DNA of 64,000 bases, from assembly GCF_015354055.1 (NCBI RefSeq), contig NZ_JACHTM010000002.1, forward strand, positions 434,001 through 498,000. Direction: 5' to 3'. The notes under the pieces are model-generated. The model made no database searches and was not told where the DNA came from. It was given only the letters and a program-made list of their open reading frames with translations. Position numbers and translations under genes: made by a program. This DNA is from Thermaurantiacus tibetensis (GTDB taxonomy: Bacteria > Pseudomonadota > Alphaproteobacteria > Sphingomonadales > Sphingomonadaceae). This document shows positions 27,799 through 36,840 of this stretch, piece by piece (position 1 is the first letter of the stretch; the number at the start of each line of letters is the position of its first letter).

Positions 27799-29706
27799 TC
27801 AGATCTCGACCTGGCTGCCCAGCTCCACGACCCGGTTGGTGGGCAGCCGGAAGAACTCCATGGCCGACTCGGCGTTCCGCAGCATCCAGGCAAAGAGCTT
27901 CTCGCGCCACAGCGCCATCTCCGGCCGCTCCGAGGGCAGGAGCGTCTGCCGGGCAAGGAAGAAGCTCGTGTCCATCATCCGGATCTGCGGCCCGCAGGTC
28001 TCGACCTTCGCAAGCGCCGCCGGCACGTCGGGCTGCTGCATGAAGCCGTAGCGCAGCACCATCCGGAAGAAGTTCTGGCCGAGGTCGATGACCTCGATCC
28101 GATCCTCCTCGTCCACATAGGGCACCTCGTCGATGACGACGGTCAAGAGGATGATCCGCTCGTGGAGCACCTTGTTGTGCTTCAGGTTGTGGAGGAGCGC
28201 CGGCGGCACGCCGCTGGCTGCCGAAGTCATGAAGACCGCCGTGCCCGGCACCCGCGTCGCCGTCCGCGCGGCCGACTTGATGAAGATCTCGATGGGCATC
28301 GCCGCTTCCTTCAGCCGCTTCTGCATGAGGAAGCGGCCACGCGCCCAGGTGGTGAGCAGGGTAAAGGCGATGATGCCAATGAGGAGCGGGAACCAGCCGC
28401 CTTCGGGAATCTTGGTGAGGTTCGCGGCGAAATAGGCGCCATCGACGATGAGGAAGAGGAGGATGGCAGCACCCGCCAGCCACCGGTTCCACTTCCACAC
28501 CTGGGTGACGAGGATGGCCGTCATGAGCGTCACGATCATCATCGTGCCCGCCACCGAGATGCCATAGGCCGCGGCCAGCTTCGAGGACGAGCCGAAGCCC
28601 AGCACCAGGAGGATGACGAGGACGAGAAGCCCCCAGTTGACGAAGGGGATGTAGATCTGCCCCTCGGCGCGTTCCGAGGTATGGAGGATCCGCAGCCGCG
28701 GCAGGAAGCCGAGCTGGACCGCCTGGCGGGTGATCGAGAAGGCCCCCGAGATGACCGCCTGGCTGGCGATGATCGTGGCCAGCATGGCAAGGAACACCAG
28801 CGGCAGCCGCAGTGCCTCGGGCGCGAGCAGGAAGAAGGGGTTGCGGATGCTCTCCGGATCGCGGAGCAGAAGCGCGCCCTGCCCGAGGTAGTTGAGCATG
28901 AGGGCGGGAAAGACGATCCACAGCCAGGAAAAGGCGATCGGCCGGCGGCCGAAGTGGCCCATGTCGGCGTAGAGGGCCTCGGCGCCGGTCACCACGAGGA
29001 ACACCGACGACATGGCGAGGAAGGCGAAGAGGCCGTCGTTCAGGAAGAAGGCGACCGCATGGTGCGGCGAGAGGGCCTCGAGAATCTCGGGGCGCGAGGC
29101 AATCGAGAGCGCCCCGAACGTCCCGATGGTCAGGAAGTAGAGGAGAGTGACAGGCCCGAACAGGGCGCCGACGCGCGCCGTGCCGCGTGCCTGGAACAGG
29201 AACAGGCCGAGGATGATGGCGAGCGCCACCGGCAGCACCAGCGGCTGCAGCCGTTCCTCGACGACCGTGAGGCCCTCCACCGCCGAAAGCACCGAGATGG
29301 CGGGGGTGATGATGCTCTCGCCGACGAAGAGCGACGTCGCGAGGACGCCCAGGACGATGACGAGGCCATACCATCGCCTGCCCTGGCCGTGGCGCATGAG
29401 AAGCGCCTGCAGCGCAATCGCGCCGCCCTCGCCGCGGTTGTCGGCCCTGAGGATGATGCCGACATATTTGATGGTGACGATGAGCATCAGCGTCCAGAAG
29501 ACGAGGCTGATGACGCCGTAGACGTGGAAGGCATCCACCGGGAGCGGGTGGTGGCCGATGAAGGTCTCGCGCAGCGCGTAGAGCGGCGAGGTGCCGATGT
29601 CGCCGTAGACCACGCCGAGCGCGCCGAGCATGAGCTTCGGCAGGCCATCCCCCTGATGGCCGGGGGACTGGCTGGCCGCTCCGGCCGTCGCGTTCTCGCT
29701 GGTCAA
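27799..29706 (-). CDS. kup: Low-affinity potassium transporter Kup
   Basis: Proton-coupled potassium uptake protein of the inner membrane; 635 residues, normal for the family. The N-terminal signature [17 protein letters not shown] is followed by about 12 membrane helices (for example [20 protein letters not shown] and [14 protein letters not shown]) and a cytoplasmic C-terminal domain. The likely start is TTG 29706; an ATG a few bases upstream is out of frame and ends at once, and the next in-frame Met would cut into the first helix. It is a single-gene unit. Confidence 0.93.
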   Translation of the reverse strand: MTSENATAGAASQSPGHQGDGLPKLMLGALGVVYGDIGTSPLYALRETFIGHHPLPVDAFHVYGVISLVFWTLMLIVTIKYVGIILRADNRGEGGAIALQALLMRHGQGRRWYGLVIVLGVLATSLFVGESIITPAISVLSAVEGLTVVEERLQPLVLPVALAIILGLFLFQARGTARVGALFGPVTLLYFLTIGTFGALSIASRPEILEALSPHHAVAFFLNDGLFAFLAMSSVFLVVTGAEALYADMGHFGRRPIAFSWLWIVFPALMLNYLGQGALLLRDPESIRNPFFLLAPEALRLPLVFLAMLATIIASQAVISGAFSITRQAVQLGFLPRLRILHTSERAEGQIYIPFVNWGLLVLVILLVLGFGSSSKLAAAYGISVAGTMMIVTLMTAILVTQVWKWNRWLAGAAILLFLIVDGAYFAANLTKIPEGGWFPLLIGIIAFTLLTTWARGRFLMQKRLKEAAMPIEIFIKSAARTATRVPGTAVFMTSAASGVPPALLHNLKHNKVLHERIILLTVVIDEVPYVDEEDRIEVIDLGQNFFRMVLRYGFMQQPDVPAALAKVETCGPQIRMMDTSFFLARQTLLPSERPEMALWREKLFAWMLRNAESAMEFFRLPTNRVVELGSQVEI

Positions 29707-29827
29707 GCGCTCATACCGTGCTGCGGCGCGTCATGCCCCTCGACGACAGGCAGCGGCGCCTAGCACGGGGGCAGGGGGCGGGCAATGCGGCGCACGCCCC
29801 GCGGCCATGACAGCCCTCGCCGAAGGT

Positions 29828-30451
29828 TCAGGCGAAGGCGTAGGGGCCGCCCTTCGCCAGCGCCCGGGCATAGGCCGGACGGGCCTGGAAGCGGGCCACC
29901 CAGGCGGCGATCGCGGGGAAGCGCGGCAGCATCCCTTGCGCCTTCGCGATCTCGCCGAGGAAGCTCATCTGGATATCGGCGCCGGTCAGGCGGTCGCCGA
30001 CCAGCCAGTCCCGGCCCCGGAGCGAGGCCTCGATGAAGCCGAAGTGATTCGCCGTCTCGCTCTCGATGCGGGGGTGGAGGGGTGTGCCCGCTTCGCCCAG
30101 GCGCGAGACGTAGAGGCGAAGCATGACCGGCAGCATGGCCGACCCTTCGGCATAGTGCAGCCACTGGAGATAGCGGTCGTAGTCCGCCGAGGCCGGGTCG
30201 GGCACCAGCCGGCCCCCGCCCCTGCGCCGCAGGAGGGTCTCGACGATGGCTCCGGACTCGATCAGAAGCTCGCCGTCCATCTCGACGACCGGGCTCTTGC
30301 CGAGCGGATGGACCGCCTGAAGCGACGGCGGGGCAAGCCGGGTGTCCGGATCGCGGGCGTGATGGACGATGGCGTAGGGCAGCTCGAGCTCCTCGAGCAG
30401 CCAGAGGATCCGCTGCGACCGGCTGTCGTTCAGGTGATGGACGGTGATCAT
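29828..30451 (-). CDS. Glutathione S-transferase-like protein, last gene of the ccm run
   Basis: The product has 207 residues. The N-terminal thioredoxin-like domain has HHLNDSRSQRILWLLEELELPY and the cis-Pro loop LGKSPVVEMDGELLIESGAI; the C-terminal all-helical domain ends with FPAIAAWVARFQARPAYARAL. The active site carries Ser in NDSRSQR, typical of bacterial beta- or nu-like GSTs. The start overlaps the ccmI stop by four bases (ATGA), so it is translated with cytochrome c maturation genes, an unusual partner. The substrate is unknown. Confidence 0.9.
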   Translation of the reverse strand: MITVHHLNDSRSQRILWLLEELELPYAIVHHARDPDTRLAPPSLQAVHPLGKSPVVEMDGELLIESGAIVETLLRRRGGGRLVPDPASADYDRYLQWLHYAEGSAMLPVMLRLYVSRLGEAGTPLHPRIESETANHFGFIEASLRGRDWLVGDRLTGADIQMSFLGEIAKAQGMLPRFPAIAAWVARFQARPAYARALAKGGPYAFA

Positions 30452-31065
30452 CGCGCGCCTCCTCCGGCAGGTGCGGCCGCTTCGGGCGGCATGGCGCGCT
30501 CGCCCACCCCGAGGAAGGCCATGGTCTCGGCAGCTCCGATCATCCGCGTGAGCTCCTCCGCCCAGGGGGCATCGGGCGGCGTCATGGCGGCAAGCTCGCG
30601 CCACACGGCCAGCGCTTCCTTCGGCCGGCCGGCCTGGAGCCAGGCAAGACCCAGGAAGTAGCGCGGCGCCGGGTGCGTCGGGTCCAGCTGCGAGGCGCGG
30701 TCGAAGGCCAGCCGCGCGGCCGGCACCACCTCGCCCTCGGCGTGGGCGACGAGCGCGACCCCCTGCTGCACCCGGAGGTTGACGTCCTGCGGAAGCGCGG
30801 CGGTCGCCACCTCCATCGCCTCCACGGCCTTCCCCGTCTCGCCGGCAGCGATGAACGCGTTCGAGAGCCGGATCCAGGCCTCGACGTCTGTCGGGTCGGC
30901 AAGCAGGGTGGCGCGCGCGCGTTCGCGGGCGTCTGCCGCGCCTTCGGCGGCCGTGGGCGGCGGCGCAGGCGCAGCGGCAAGCCCCGGCCGCCCCTCGAGC
31001 GCATAGCCCGTGACGCCCGCTGCGGTCGCGGCGAGGACGAGGAGCGCAGGCAGCAGCCGGCTCAC
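30448..31065 (-). CDS. ccmI: Cytochrome c maturation protein CcmI (short form, TPR)
   Basis: Chaperone that presents apocytochrome c to the haem ligation complex. The product has 205 residues from a GTG that overlaps the ccmH stop (GTGA). One N-terminal membrane helix (about 4-20) is followed by a periplasmic TPR domain (DVEAWIRLSNAFIAAGETGKA, then HPAPRYFLGLAWLQAGRPKEA). Full-length alphaproteobacterial CcmI has two helices and a leucine-zipper loop before the TPRs; here only the CcmI-2/NrfG-like part is present. Confidence 0.85.
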   Translation of the reverse strand: MSRLLPALLVLAATAAGVTGYALEGRPGLAAAPAPPPTAAEGAADARERARATLLADPTDVEAWIRLSNAFIAAGETGKAVEAMEVATAALPQDVNLRVQQGVALVAHAEGEVVPAARLAFDRASQLDPTHPAPRYFLGLAWLQAGRPKEALAVWRELAAMTPPDAPWAEELTRMIGAAETMAFLGVGERAMPPEAAAPAGGGAR

Positions 31066-31448
31066 CGGAAGAGCCTCCGCACCACGAGACCGCCGACGAG
31101 GAGCGCCAGCGCCGGCACCGCCCAGAGCGCCAGCGTGTCCGGCCGGGCGGGCGGGCGGAAGCTCACCCAGTCCCCGTAGCGGGCGATCAGGTCGGCGCGC
31201 ACCGCCTCCGGGCTTTCGCCTGCGGCGATGCGGCTGCGCACGAGCGCCCGCATGGCCTCCGCCTGCTCGGCGTTCGAATCGGCGATCGACTGGTTCTGGC
31301 AGGTGAGGCACCGGAGCTCGTGCATGAGGCGCATGGCCTGCGCCTCGGCGGCCGGGTCGGCAAGCGGCGTCCTGCCAAGCGCCGGATCGACCGGCGGCGG
31401 GGCAGGCGCCGCGGCGGCAAGCAGCAGGGCAAGAAGCGCGACCCTCAC
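31062..31448 (-). CDS. ccmH: Cytochrome c maturation protein CcmH
   Basis: Membrane-anchored thiol protein that reduces or hands over apocytochrome c. The product has 128 residues from a GTG start overlapping the ccmG stop. A signal peptide is followed by the diagnostic LRCLTCQNQSIADSNA with redox Cys47 and Cys50, then RYGDWVSFRPP and one C-terminal membrane helix (WAVPALALLVGGLVV). Length and order match the short alphaproteobacterial form. Confidence 0.93.
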   Translation of the reverse strand: MRVALLALLLAAAAPAPPPVDPALGRTPLADPAAEAQAMRLMHELRCLTCQNQSIADSNAEQAEAMRALVRSRIAAGESPEAVRADLIARYGDWVSFRPPARPDTLALWAVPALALLVGGLVVRRLFR

Positions 31449-31969
31449 CGCCACCGGCGCGCCTCGCGCAGGATCTCCGCCACCTGCTCGGGGCGAATCT
31501 CGCCCTGGTGCTGGAGACGGATGACTCCGCGGCCGTCGACGAGGAAGGTCTCCGGCACGCCCGAGGAGCCGAAGGCGATCGCCGCCTGCCCGTCCCGGTC
31601 GAGGCCGATGCGGCGGAACGGGTCCCCGTGGCGGGCGAGGAAGGCGCGGATGTCCTCGGGCGAATCGCGCAGCGCAATGCCGTGGATGGGAATGCCGGCA
31701 TCGGCGAGCGCCTTGAGCTGCGGCGCCTCCACCCGGCAGGGCAGGCACCAGCTGGCGAAGAAGTTGACGAGCACCGGCCCCTCGCCTCCCCCGAGGTCGG
31801 TGCTGGCGAGGCCCGGTCGGTCGCCGAGGCCCGGAAGCGCGAAGGCCGGCACCGGTTTGCCCACCATGGCCGAGCGGATGGTGGCCTGCTGCGGCCGGCC
31901 GAGGTTGGCGGCGAGGAACAGGCCGAGCGCGGCGAGTGCCAGCAGCGGCAGGAGGCGCGCCGGTGACAC
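31445..31969 (-). CDS. ccmG: Thiol:disulfide interchange protein CcmG/DsbE
   Basis: Periplasmic thioredoxin-like protein that keeps apocytochrome cysteines reduced. The product has 174 residues with a GTG start. It has an N-terminal membrane anchor (about 5-22), the active site FFASWCLPCRVEAP with Cys75 and Cys78, and the cis-Pro motif SSGVPETFLVDGRG. It starts 6 bases after the ccmF stop and overlaps ccmH. Confidence 0.93.
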   Translation of the reverse strand: MSPARLLPLLALAALGLFLAANLGRPQQATIRSAMVGKPVPAFALPGLGDRPGLASTDLGGGEGPVLVNFFASWCLPCRVEAPQLKALADAGIPIHGIALRDSPEDIRAFLARHGDPFRRIGLDRDGQAAIAFGSSGVPETFLVDGRGVIRLQHQGEIRPEQVAEILREARRWR

Positions 31970-31975
31970 GAGGGC

Positions 31976-33910
31976 CTATTCCGCGGGCAGCGGCACAGGT
32001 GCGGCGCGCGCCGCGGGCCGCCGGCGGCCAAGCTGTGCGAACCGGAGCGCACCGCCGAGTGCGAGGACGCCGCCCGCGGCCATGAGGAGCGCACCCCACC
32101 AGATGAAGTGGATGAGCGGCTTCACCCAGAAGTGGATCTGCCAGCGGCCCGAGCCGTCGGGCTTGCCGAGCACGCCGTAGAGGTCGCCGGCGCGCCACAT
32201 GGCGATTCCCGCCTCGGTCGTTTCCATGGGCGGCGACGTGTAGGTGCGGGACTGCGGCCGGAGCGTGGCGACCGGCGCGCCCTCGCGCTGAACGGCGAGC
32301 GTCGCCTCGAGCGCCGTCCAGTTGGGGCCGGCCTTGGGCGCCACGTCCTCGAGCGTCACGGTGAACCCGGCAATTTCGAAGCCCTCGCCGACGCGGAGCG
32401 AGACGAGGGCTTCGCGCTGGAGCGCGCCGCTCGCCGTCGCGCCCAGGATCGTCAGCGCCACGCCGAGGTGGGCGAGCGCCGTGCCCGCCCGGCCGAGGGT
32501 GAGGCCCCGGCGGGCGAGGAGCTGCAGGCTGGCCACGGCAAGCCAGGCCGCGGCAGCGAAGCCGAGGAGCGTCAGCACGCCGGTCACGCCGAGGAGGCCG
32601 AGCATGGCGAGCGCCGCGAGCGTCGCGAGGAGGCCGGGCAGGAGCAGGCGCCGGCCGAGCCCCTTCGTCGCCCCGCGCTTCCACGCAAGGAAGGGCCCGA
32701 CCCCCATGAGGACCGCAAGGAGGAGGACGAGGGGCACGGTCGTCGCGTTGAAGTAGGGCGGCCCCACCGAGATCTGCCGCCCGTTCCAGGCCTCGAGCGC
32801 GAGCGGATAGAGGGTGCCGATGAAGACGATGGCAAGAAGCGCCATCAGCAGCAGGTTGTTGACGACGAGCAGCCCCTCGCGGCTCGTGGCGGCGAAGCGG
32901 GCGCCTTCGGCGACCTTCGGCGCCCGGAGTGCCCAGACGAGGAGCGCCCAGGCGGTGAGCCCGACGAGGAGCGCGAGGAGGAAGAGACCGCGCGTGGGGT
33001 CGACCGCGAAGGCGTGGACCGAGGTGAGGAGCCCCGAGCGGACGATGAAGGTGCCGAGCATGGAGAGCGCGAAGCCGGCGATGGCGAGCATCAGCGTCCA
33101 GTTGCGGAGCGCATCCCGGGTCTCGAGCACGCGGATGGAGTGGAGGAGCGCGGTCGCCGCCAGCCACGGCATGAGGGCGGCGTTCTCGACCGGGTCCCAG
33201 AACCACCAGCCGCCCCAGCCGAGCTCGTAATAGGCCCACCAGGAGCCGAGCGCGATGCCGAGGGTGAGGAAGGCCCAGGCAAGCGTGACCCAGGGGCGCG
33301 TCGCCTTCGCCCAGGCGGGGCCGACCTTGCCGTCGAGGAGGGCGGCAACGGCAAGCGCGAACGCGACGACGAGGCCAACGTAGCCCAGGTAGAGCGTGGG
33401 GGGGTGGAAGGCGAGGCCCGGGTCCTGGAGGAGGGGGTTGAGGCCGAGCCCTTCCGGGGGCGCCGGGTCCAGCCGCGCGAAGGGGTTGGACGCGAACAGG
33501 AGGAAGGCGAGGAAGCCGAGCGCGACGACGCCGAGGCTGCCGAGCGTGCGGGCGCGGAAGGCGGGCCCGAGCGGCAGCGGCACGAGCGCGACCGCAAGCC
33601 CGGCAAGCCCGAGGATGAGCACCCAGAGAAGCATCGAGCCCTCGTGGTTCGCCCAGACGCCCGTCACCTTGTAGAGGAGCGGCTTGGCGGTGTGGCTGTT
33701 GGTGGCCACCAGCGAGACCGAGAAGTCGGAGACGAGGAAGGCGTGGGTCATCGCCGCATAGGCGGCGACGAGGAGCAGGCCGTGGGTGACCGCGGCCGGG
33801 CGGGCGAGCCCGGCAAGCGCGGCATGGAGCGGCGCGGCGGCCATGACGAGCGCGGTGGCTGCCGCGAGCCAGAGGGCGAGGTGGCCGAGCTCGGCGGGGC
33901 TCGGGATCAT
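31976..33910 (-). CDS. ccmF: Haem lyase subunit CcmF
   Basis: Large membrane protein that ligates haem from CcmE to the apocytochrome. The product has 644 residues and about 14-15 membrane helices. The Trp-rich haem-handling motif WGGWWFWDPVENAALMPW is intact, and the conserved ANHEGSMLLWVLIL and FNATTVPLVLLLAV segments are present. It starts 7 bases after ccmE ends. Confidence 0.95.
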   Translation of the reverse strand: MIPSPAELGHLALWLAAATALVMAAAPLHAALAGLARPAAVTHGLLLVAAYAAMTHAFLVSDFSVSLVATNSHTAKPLLYKVTGVWANHEGSMLLWVLILGLAGLAVALVPLPLGPAFRARTLGSLGVVALGFLAFLLFASNPFARLDPAPPEGLGLNPLLQDPGLAFHPPTLYLGYVGLVVAFALAVAALLDGKVGPAWAKATRPWVTLAWAFLTLGIALGSWWAYYELGWGGWWFWDPVENAALMPWLAATALLHSIRVLETRDALRNWTLMLAIAGFALSMLGTFIVRSGLLTSVHAFAVDPTRGLFLLALLVGLTAWALLVWALRAPKVAEGARFAATSREGLLVVNNLLLMALLAIVFIGTLYPLALEAWNGRQISVGPPYFNATTVPLVLLLAVLMGVGPFLAWKRGATKGLGRRLLLPGLLATLAALAMLGLLGVTGVLTLLGFAAAAWLAVASLQLLARRGLTLGRAGTALAHLGVALTILGATASGALQREALVSLRVGEGFEIAGFTVTLEDVAPKAGPNWTALEATLAVQREGAPVATLRPQSRTYTSPPMETTEAGIAMWRAGDLYGVLGKPDGSGRWQIHFWVKPLIHFIWWGALLMAAGGVLALGGALRFAQLGRRRPAARAAPVPLPAE

Positions 33911-33917
33911 CCCGCCA

Positions 33918-34412
33918 TCATTCGGAAAGCGAGCCGGTGCGGTGCATGGCGCCGGCGGCGCCCGCGCCCCCCGCCCGGCCCAGGCTCTTTGCCACCTCGG
34001 GCGGCATGTAGGTCTCGTCGTGCTTGGCGAGCAGCTCCTCGGCCGCGAAGCCGCCATCCGGCCCGAGGCGGCCGGTCGCCACCACGCCCTGGCCCTCGCG
34101 GAACAGGTCGGGCACGAGGCCGGTGTAGCGCACGCGCGTCTCGCGCGCGCCGTCGGTCACGGTGAAGACGAGGGTGAGGCCATCGTTCTCGCGGCTGACC
34201 GAGCCGTCCTTGACGAGGCCGCCAAGGCGGATCCGGGCGCCGGGCGCGGGCGGGTTCGCCGCGAGGTCTGAGGGGGCGTAGAAGAAGGTCGCCTTGTCCT
34301 CGAGCGCCGGGATGGCAAGCAGGCCGGCGCCGACCACGGCGGCAAGCGCTAGGCCAGCGAGCACCAGCCGCTGGTTCCGCGCGCTCCGCCGGACTTCGGC
34401 CGCCACCTTCAC
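33918..34412 (-). CDS. ccmE: Haem chaperone CcmE
   Basis: Periplasmic membrane-anchored protein that binds haem covalently and passes it to CcmF. The product has 164 residues from a GTG overlapping the ccmD stop (GTGA). One N-terminal helix (about 17-34) is followed by a beta-barrel (GGLVKDGSV, then GLTLVFTVTDG). The haem-binding His131 with Tyr135 lies in LAKHDETYMPPEV. The C-terminal tail is Gly/Ala-rich and disordered. Confidence 0.95.
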   Translation of the reverse strand: MKVAAEVRRSARNQRLVLAGLALAAVVGAGLLAIPALEDKATFFYAPSDLAANPPAPGARIRLGGLVKDGSVSRENDGLTLVFTVTDGARETRVRYTGLVPDLFREGQGVVATGRLGPDGGFAAEELLAKHDETYMPPEVAKSLGRAGGAGAAGAMHRTGSLSE

Positions 34413-34519
34413 TCCTCCCGCTCGGCCCGGCGCATCCGCCGCCAGGAGGCGAGCGCCAGTCCGCCGATCACGACGAGGGTGACGAGATAGGCCGCGACGA
34501 TGAACGGCAGGTGATTCAT
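34409..34519 (-). CDS. ccmD: Haem exporter accessory protein CcmD
   Basis: A very small 36-residue gene between ccmC and ccmE, starting MNHLPFIVAAYLVTLVVIGG. A single membrane helix is followed by a basic and acidic tail (WRRMRRAEREE), the usual CcmD pattern. It stabilises the haem-loaded CcmE-CcmC complex. The stop overlaps the ccmE GTG. Confidence 0.9.
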   Translation of the reverse strand: MNHLPFIVAAYLVTLVVIGGLALASWRRMRRAEREE

Positions 34520-34546
34520 CTCGCCCCGGTCGCCTTCCCCCGACCG

Positions 34547-35296
34547 TCAGCCCGCCAGCGCCGCACGGCGGAGCTGGCGCATCGCCCGCTTCTGCTCGGC
34601 AATGAGCGCGCGCATCCGCATGAGGACGATGGCCGCGAAGAGGAGCGCGAAGCCGGTGGCGGAGAGGAGCAGTGGCTGCAGCATTTCGGCGTGGATCGAC
34701 GAGCCCGACAGGCGGATGCTCGCCGGCTGGTGCAGCGTGTTCCACCACTCCACGCTGTACTTGATGACCGGCAGGTTCACGACGCCAAGGATGGCGAGGA
34801 TCCCGGCTGCCTTCGCGCCGCGCATCCGGTCCTCGAAGGCGTGGATGAGGGCGATGACGCCGAGGTAGAGCAGGAAGAGCACGAGCATCGAGGTGAGCCG
34901 GCCGTCCCACACCCACCAGGTGCCCCAGGTCGGGCGGCCCCAGAGGGAGCCGGTGGCAAGGCACACGGCCGCGAAGGCGGCGCCGACCGGTGCCACGGCC
35001 CTGACGGCGAGGTCTGCGAGCGGGTGGCGCCAGATCCGGGCGGCCAGGGCCGCAATGGCAAGCCCGGCGTAGCCCCCGAGCGCCAGCCAGGCGGACGGCA
35101 CGTGAACGTACATGATGCGGACGGACTCGCCCTGAAGATAGTCGGCCGGAGCGAGGAACAGGCCGGTGCCGAGCCCGGCCGCGAGGAAACCCAGCGCCGC
35201 GGCAAGAAGCCAGGGGAGCGCCTGGCCGGCGACGCGGCGGAACCGGTGCGGGTTCGCAAGGTCATGCCAGCTCGACGCGCTGCGGACGGGCTCCAT
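34547..35296 (-). CDS. ccmC: Haem exporter membrane subunit CcmC
   Basis: Loads haem onto CcmE. The product has 249 residues and six membrane helices. It carries the Trp-rich motif WGTWWVWDGRLTSMLVLF and the flanking periplasmic His residues (YVHVPSAW and WWNTLHQPAS). It begins the compact ccmCDEFGHI run; a 115-base gap separates it from the orphan gene upstream. Confidence 0.95.
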   Translation of the reverse strand: MEPVRSASSWHDLANPHRFRRVAGQALPWLLAAALGFLAAGLGTGLFLAPADYLQGESVRIMYVHVPSAWLALGGYAGLAIAALAARIWRHPLADLAVRAVAPVGAAFAAVCLATGSLWGRPTWGTWWVWDGRLTSMLVLFLLYLGVIALIHAFEDRMRGAKAAGILAILGVVNLPVIKYSVEWWNTLHQPASIRLSGSSIHAEMLQPLLLSATGFALLFAAIVLMRMRALIAEQKRAMRQLRRAALAG

Positions 35297-35411
35297 GCAC
35301 TTTCCCTAGCAGCGGGCGCGGGGCCCTGTCAGCAGAAACCGGCGCCGCAGGGCGCGCGCGGCTTCCGCGCCTGTCGCCCGCTGCTCCAGTCCCTGCGAGG
35401 GCGGTGCCCTC

Positions 35412-35786
35412 TCAGCCGTCGCGGCGGCCGAAGAGCCCGGCAATCCGGTCCTTCAGATCGTCGAGGATGCTGCCGTCGCCGTCCTTGTCGAGGGCAGCCG
35501 TCCACTCGGCCCAGAGGCCGGAGAGGCCCTTGCCCTCCACCTCGGACTTCAGCTGCTCGAAGAGCGCCGTCACCTTGTCCGCGCCGACGTCGACCTTCGC
35601 CGCCACCTCGGCGATGAGGGCGCGCGCATCGGCCGTGCCCTCGGCCGTGCGCGCCCTGATCGCCTCGCGGATCTCGGCGAGCTTCTCGGCGGTGACCCCG
35701 CTTGCCTCCGAGAGTCGGGCCTGGACGGCCTCCACCGTCTCTCCGGTTTCGGCGCTGATCTTGGCGATGAGGCTGTTCAGGTCCAT
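35412..35786 (-). CDS. Hypothetical protein with EF-hand-like loop, inside the ccm region
   Basis: The product has 124 residues, acidic and predicted mostly helical, with no signal peptide or membrane segment. It begins MDLNSLIAKISAETGETVEA. A calcium-loop-like DKDGDGSILDDL occurs near residue 103, but only one such loop is present. It lies between ccmB and ccmC in the same orientation and interrupts the standard ccm order. I do not recognise the family; several bacteria carry similar short helical proteins of unknown role. Confidence 0.7.
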   Translation of the reverse strand: MDLNSLIAKISAETGETVEAVQARLSEASGVTAEKLAEIREAIRARTAEGTADARALIAEVAAKVDVGADKVTALFEQLKSEVEGKGLSGLWAEWTAALDKDGDGSILDDLKDRIAGLFGRRDG

Positions 35787-35859
35787 GGCATGTCCTCTTG
35801 GCGAGCCCTTCCCATCCCCGAGTTGCGGCTTCGTGACAAGGGCTTCAGGGACAGGGGCC

Positions 35860-36522
35860 TCAGCCGCGCGCGAGGCGCAGCGCCGCGCCGGCCGCGAGCG
35901 GCGCAAGCGCGGCAAGGAGAAGTGCTGCGGCGAGCAGCAGCCGATCGGCCCCGGCGGCTTCGCCTTCGCCCGCGGCACCGGCGCCGAAGACGAGCACGGG
36001 AAGTGCCAGCGGCACGGCGAGCAGGGCCGCAAGCCCGCCGCCGCCCCGGGCGCCGACCATCAGCGCGCCGGCGGCCGTGGCGACGGCGGCGAGGCCGAGC
36101 GTGCCGGCCGCGAACCGCGGTGCCGTGGCCAGCAGCAGCGCGGGCGGCGTGGCGAGAAGCGCGCCGGCGATCGGCAGGGCGAGAAGCAGCGGAAGCCCGA
36201 GCACCAGCCACTGGGCGAGCATCCGCGCGAGCGCCACCGTCTCGGCGGCAATCCCGCGCACGGCATACTGGTCGAGGGTGCCGTCGGCCGCGTCGGCCGC
36301 GAACAGGCCGGCCACGGGGAGCAGGCTCGCAAGAAGCGCCCCTACCCAGAGGACGGCCACGGCCGAGCGGGCAAGAAGCGCGGGCTCCGGGCCGAGGGCG
36401 AAGGCGAAGACGATCGCGACAAGCAGGAAGAAGGCGGGCGGCAGCAGCGCCTCGCCCGGGCGGGCGGCCACCCGGGCGAGGTCGCGCCGGACGAGCCGGA
36501 CGAGAAGCGAAAGCCCCCCCAC
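35860..36522 (-). CDS. ccmB: Haem ABC exporter permease CcmB
   Basis: Membrane subunit of the CcmAB ABC transporter that releases haem-loaded CcmE. The product has 220 residues from GTG 36522 and six hydrophobic segments; the family pattern PPAFFLLVAIVFAFALGPEP and LFAADAADGTLDQYAVRG is clear. Its ATPase partner ccmA, normally directly upstream, is not here; the preceding gene is DUF1192. CcmA must be encoded elsewhere or the system is modified. Confidence 0.9.
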   Translation of the reverse strand: MGGLSLLVRLVRRDLARVAARPGEALLPPAFFLLVAIVFAFALGPEPALLARSAVAVLWVGALLASLLPVAGLFAADAADGTLDQYAVRGIAAETVALARMLAQWLVLGLPLLLALPIAGALLATPPALLLATAPRFAAGTLGLAAVATAAGALMVGARGGGGLAALLAVPLALPVLVFGAGAAGEGEAAGADRLLLAAALLLAALAPLAAGAALRLARG

Positions 36523-36528
36523 CCCGGC

Positions 36529-36726
36529 TCAGGGCTTGCGGAACAGGGCGTCGGCGGCCGAGCGGAACCGGGCCGCGCCCTCGAGCTTCGCCCGCGTGCG
36601 CGCGATCTCGGCCTCGAGGGCGGCAATCCGCGCCTCGAGCTCGGCCACCGAAAGCCGGTCGAGATCCTGGGCGGCAAGCAGGCGCAGAGGGTCATCCGCG
36701 CGGCGGGGCAGGTCGTCGGGCTCCAT
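36529..36726 (-). CDS. DUF1192 small protein
   Basis: The product has 65 residues. The family pattern is clear: LSVAELEARIAALEAEIARTRAKLEGA forms a short coiled coil, followed by FRSAADALFRKP at the C-terminus. DUF1192 genes are typical of alphaproteobacteria, often divergent from a quinone oxidoreductase as here. Function unknown. It ends 6 bases before ccmB. Confidence 0.85.
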   Translation of the reverse strand: MEPDDLPRRADDPLRLLAAQDLDRLSVAELEARIAALEAEIARTRAKLEGAARFRSAADALFRKP

Positions 36727-36840
36727 GACGGCTCTTTCGGCCGAAGCCGCCCCCTGCCGCAAGCCCCGGACGACCGGGCCCTCGCGCTTGCGCGCGGGCT
36801 GAGGGGCTGCTTTCAGGCGGCCGCACCAGTGGAGGACGGC

